Below are positions 31,548-33,749 of a DNA stretch of 33,749 nucleotides, piece by piece. Source of the stretch: Rubrivivax sp. SCN 70-15 (lineage in GTDB: Bacteria > Pseudomonadota > Gammaproteobacteria > Burkholderiales > Burkholderiaceae_C); the NCBI GenBank assembly GCA_001725505.1, contig MEGM01000093.1, positions 1 to 33,749 of the forward strand, read 5' to 3'. Numbering within the stretch: the stretch's first letter is position 1; every line of letters starts with the position of its first letter. A program made the translations under genes and the position numbers. The notes under the pieces are model-generated. The model did no database searches. It was not told where the DNA came from and was given only the letters and a program-made list of their open reading frames with translations.

Positions 31548-32462
31548 ATGACGACCGAACGCGTGATGCTCCTCATCGATGCCGACAACGTCTCGGTCGA
31601 CGTGATGGAGCAGGCGGTCAAGCTGCTGCTCAACCAGCACGGCGCCTTGCACGTGCGCCGCGCCTACTGCACCGCCGAGAGCGCGGTCAAGCACCAGGCG
31701 ATCTTCAAGCGGCTGTCGATCAAGCCGATGGTCAACCTGGCCGCGGGCAAGAACTCGACCGACATCGCGCTGGCGGTCGACGCGATCGACCTCGTGCTCG
31801 CCGAGCGCCCCGACGTGGTCGTCATCGCGTCGTCGGATTCCGACTTCGCGCCGCTGGTGGCGCGGCTGCGCGAGAAGGGCTGCGTCGTGCGCGGCATCGG
31901 CCAGCGCGGCAAGACCGGCGACGAGACGCAGGACGCCTACGACGATTTCACGGTGCTCGAGCACCACCCGGCCAGCACCGGCACCGTGCGCGCCCCGGCC
32001 AAGCGGGCGGCGGCGAAGGCGCCGGCGGCGAAGAAGGCCGCCGCGAAGAAGGTCCCGGCCAAGAAGACGGCGGCGACGAAGGCCGCGGCGAAGAAGTCGC
32101 CGGCACGCAAGACCGCAGGCCGCAAGACCGCAGCGCCGGCGGTCGACATCAAGCCGCCGGCGGTTGTCGAGGACGCACCACCCGCCGCGGCGCTGCGCAA
32201 CCCGACCACCCGTCCCGAGCCGCTCGAGACCGATCCGGGGCCGTCGGGCCGGCGCGGCAGCGCATCGGTCACTGCAGTGCTGGCCTGCCTGCCCGAGCTC
32301 GCCGCGGGCCAGGCGCTGGCGCTCAACGTGGCCGTGCAGCGGCTGCGCGAGGCCCAGCTGCTGGGCAAGAACAGCTCGTCGCTGAAGCTGTTCTCGCAGC
32401 TGGAGGATCGCTTCGAGCTGCTGCCGCCGGACAAGCCGTCGCAGGTCCGGCTGCGGCGCTGA
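31548..32462 (+). CDS. NYN-domain protein with histone H1-like linker and OST-HTH-like C-terminus
   Basis: This encodes 304 residues. Residues 5-140 are an NYN (PIN-like) nuclease domain: LLIDADNVS carries Asp11 and Asp13, Asp72 lies in [11 protein letters not shown], and Asp97/Asp99 in [10 protein letters not shown], the expected metal-binding cluster for an RNase. Residues about 149-197 are a Lys/Ala/Pro linker ([17 protein letters not shown] and more) like histone H1 tails, which binds nucleic acid non-specifically. The C-terminal part ([12 protein letters not shown] to [11 protein letters not shown]) resembles an OST-HTH/LOTUS winged helix, a proposed RNA-binding domain that often accompanies NYN. 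Start at 31548 has no Shine-Dalgarno, only the repeat's hairpin. Cytoplasmic; the RNA target is unknown. Confidence 0.9.
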   Translation: MTTERVMLLIDADNVSVDVMEQAVKLLLNQHGALHVRRAYCTAESAVKHQAIFKRLSIKPMVNLAAGKNSTDIALAVDAIDLVLAERPDVVVIASSDSDFAPLVARLREKGCVVRGIGQRGKTGDETQDAYDDFTVLEHHPASTGTVRAPAKRAAAKAPAAKKAAAKKVPAKKTAATKAAAKKSPARKTAGRKTAAPAVDIKPPAVVEDAPPAAALRNPTTRPEPLETDPGPSGRRGSASVTAVLACLPELAAGQALALNVAVQRLREAQLLGKNSSSLKLFSQLEDRFELLPPDKPSQVRLRR

Positions 32463-32524
32463 TCCAAGCCCCTTCACGGCCCGGGCCCGACGGCGGCCGG
32501 GGCTTGAATCGAGCCTCGGCGCCC

Positions 32525-32530
32525 TAACAT
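32525..32530 (+). promoter_or_regulatory. Candidate -10 box for htpX
   Basis: TAACAT lies 7 nt before a GTG at 32538. Transcription could start at that GTG. The GTG is in frame with htpX and would add 12 residues ([12 protein letters not shown]) before the usual first Met. Confidence 0.35.
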
Positions 32531-32573
32531 CCGCGCTGTGTTCCTGAGGGGCGTCGTCGCCGACGCCGTGACC

Positions 32574-33446
32574 ATGAAGCGCGTGATCCTGTTCCTCGTG
32601 ACCAACCTGGCCGTGATGCTGGTGCTGGGCATCGTCGCCAACCTGCTCGGCGTGAACCGCTTCCTGAGCGCCAACGGGTTGAACCTGGGCCAGCTGCTCG
32701 GCTTTGCGCTCGTGTTCGGCTTCGGCGGCGCCTTCGTCTCGCTGCTGATGAGCAAGCCGATCGCCAAGTGGAGCACCGGCGCGGTCGTCATCAACGACTC
32801 GACCGACCCGACGCACCGCTGGATCGTTGGCGTCGTGCAGCGCTTCGCGGGCAAGGCCGGCATCGGCATGCCCGAGGTCGCGATCTTCGAGGGCGAGCCG
32901 AACGCGTTCGCGACCGGCGCGTTCCGCAACTCGGCGCTCGTCGCCGTCTCGACCGGGCTGCTGCGCAACATGAGCCGCGACGAGGTCGAGGCCGTGATCG
33001 GGCACGAGGTCAGCCATGTTTCGAACGGCGACATGGTGACGATGACGCTGATACAGGGCGTGATGAACACCTTCGTCGTCTTCCTGTCGCGCGTGATCGG
33101 CTACTTCGTCGACAAGGTCGTGCTGCGCAACGAGCGCGAAGGCCCGGGCGTCGGCTACTACATCACGACCGTCGTGCTCGACATCGCGCTGGGCGTGCTC
33201 GCCGCGATCATCGTCGCCGCCTTCTCCCGCCACCGCGAATACCGCGCCGATGCCGGTGCCGCGGCGCTGATGGGCAGCAAGCAGCCGATGATCAACGCGC
33301 TCGCGCGGCTGGGCGGTCTCGACCCCGGCCAGCTGCCGCAGTCGGTGGCGACGATGGGCATCAACAGCCGGCCGAGCGGGCTGATGGCGCTGTTCGCGAG
33401 CCATCCGCCGATCGAGGACCGGATCCGCGCGCTGCAGCAGGCCTGA
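32574..33446 (+). CDS. htpX: HtpX membrane metalloprotease
   Basis: This encodes 290 residues, the family's usual length. Two N-terminal helices ([20 protein letters not shown] and [18 protein letters not shown]) anchor it in the inner membrane. The zinc motif is HEVSH at 144-148, with the third ligand Glu in [11 protein letters not shown]. Two more helices lie between these motifs. HtpX degrades damaged membrane proteins together with FtsH. I chose the ATG at 32574 because HtpX proteins begin MKRxxLF; an in-frame GTG at 32538 is an alternative, possibly leaderless, start. It lies 111 nt after the NYN gene. Confidence 0.95.
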   Translation: MKRVILFLVTNLAVMLVLGIVANLLGVNRFLSANGLNLGQLLGFALVFGFGGAFVSLLMSKPIAKWSTGAVVINDSTDPTHRWIVGVVQRFAGKAGIGMPEVAIFEGEPNAFATGAFRNSALVAVSTGLLRNMSRDEVEAVIGHEVSHVSNGDMVTMTLIQGVMNTFVVFLSRVIGYFVDKVVLRNEREGPGVGYYITTVVLDIALGVLAAIIVAAFSRHREYRADAGAAALMGSKQPMINALARLGGLDPGQLPQSVATMGINSRPSGLMALFASHPPIEDRIRALQQA

Positions 33447-33456
33447 GCGCGGGCGG

Positions 33457-33476
33457 TGCCGTCCGCATGGACGGCA
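33457..33476. promoter_or_regulatory. Stem-loop after htpX
   Basis: TGCCGTCC (33457-33464) and GGACGGCA (33469-33476) form a perfect eight-pair stem with the loop GCAT, 10 nt after the htpX stop. No T-tract follows. The right arm overlaps CATACT (33475-33480), which is 7 nt before the next gene's ATG and could be its -10, so the structure may be a terminator, an operator or both. Confidence 0.4.
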
Positions 33477-33487
33477 TACTCGAGGCG

Positions 33488-33691
33488 ATGTCGGTCTCGC
33501 GCTGGATCTGGTGGCTGGGGGTCGTGCTCGCGTTCGCCGCCGGCATGGCGCTCGCGCTGCACTGGGCGCCGCGCACCGTCAGCATCCCGGCCGCGGCACA
33601 GCCGGCGGCGTCGGCACCGCGGCCCTTCGTCGCGCCGCCGGCCGAGGCCGCACGGCGCGTTCCGGGGCGACGCCTGGTGGCCGGCGCCTGA
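33488..33691 (+). CDS. Small single-helix membrane protein
   Basis: This encodes 67 residues from the ATG at 33488; another in-frame ATG at 33467 would add seven. The N-terminal third is one hydrophobic helix (WIWWLGVVLAFAAGMALALH), and the rest is an Ala/Pro-rich tail (SIPAAAQPAASAPRPFVAPP) that would lie outside or inside the membrane. I do not recognise a family. A -10-like CATACT 7 nt before the ATG and the absence of a Shine-Dalgarno match the leaderless pattern seen elsewhere here. The frame and composition support a real gene, but with modest certainty. Confidence 0.5.
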   Translation: MSVSRWIWWLGVVLAFAAGMALALHWAPRTVSIPAAAQPAASAPRPFVAPPAEAARRVPGRRLVAGA

Positions 33692-33749
33692 TACCGACTT
33701 GCGATCGATCGAGCAGGAACGAGGGGCCGCTCGCGGCCCGGAGCGGCCG

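Noticed and set aside
33724-33739. GGGCCGC-TC-GCGGCCC considered as a terminator at the window end
   Set aside because: The loop is only two bases, no T-tract follows, and the sequence is cut by the window edge; it may be chance in GC-rich DNA.

Overview
The window is a compact, very GC-rich bacterial chromosome segment. Codon bias, the families present, and the recurring CCCCC-CGA-GGGGG intergenic repeats point to a betaproteobacterium of the order Burkholderiales, probably in the Rubrivivax/Leptothrix/Piscinibacter neighbourhood. The order is inferred with good confidence and the genus is a guess. I see no rRNA, tRNA, CRISPR array or insertion sequence.

Layout. Positions 1-1029 hold the end of an unidentified gene and a secreted-type beta-sandwich protein of unknown role. 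Positions 1150-4024 (minus strand) are a sulfur-trafficking operon: tusA, dsrE2, a DUF302 protein and a YeeE/YedE (TsuA-like) transporter. Divergent from it, 4348-6371 is a fluoride-resistance operon headed by a fluoride riboswitch: crcB, a DUF190 gene and an MFS transporter. Then come a glycine-zipper lipoprotein, an HNH endonuclease, and a two-gene unit pairing a trypsin-like serine protease with a membrane FHA protein (7663-10004).

Positions 10129-19907 form a fatty-acid degradation cluster on the plus strand. It starts with an unusual in-frame fusion of a TetR regulator to an acyl-CoA dehydrogenase, preceded by a perfect palindromic operator. It continues with a DUF2147 protein, a FadN-type 3-hydroxyacyl-CoA dehydrogenase, a thiolase, a crotonase, an SGNH hydrolase and an SDR. 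The hydroxyacyl-CoA dehydrogenase carries an intergenic repeat inserted in frame inside its NAD-binding domain. A palindrome of about 380 bp lies between the crotonase and the SGNH hydrolase.

Positions 19920-22700 are an accessory-looking stretch on the minus strand: a glutaredoxin-like protein, a probable tspO remnant, a NIPSNAP/EthD-like protein, a cupin, and a BrnT/BrnA toxin-antitoxin pair with its palindromic operator. A gene-free, less GC-rich segment follows. From 22701 the window holds housekeeping and transport genes: an acyl-CoA thioesterase, an Atm1-type ABC exporter, an MscS channel, a HypT-like LysR regulator, a glutamate/aspartate-type ABC importer (gltI-J-K-L order), pyrC with a frameshift, an NYN-domain protein with a histone H1-like linker, htpX, and a small membrane protein.

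The most notable items are the TetR-acyl-CoA dehydrogenase fusion, the repeat captured as coding sequence in the fadB-like gene, four repeat copies whose hairpin arms change sequence yet stay complementary, the large palindrome, the clustered lesion in pyrC, and a recurring -10-like box placed 5-8 nt before start codons that suggests leaderless transcripts.
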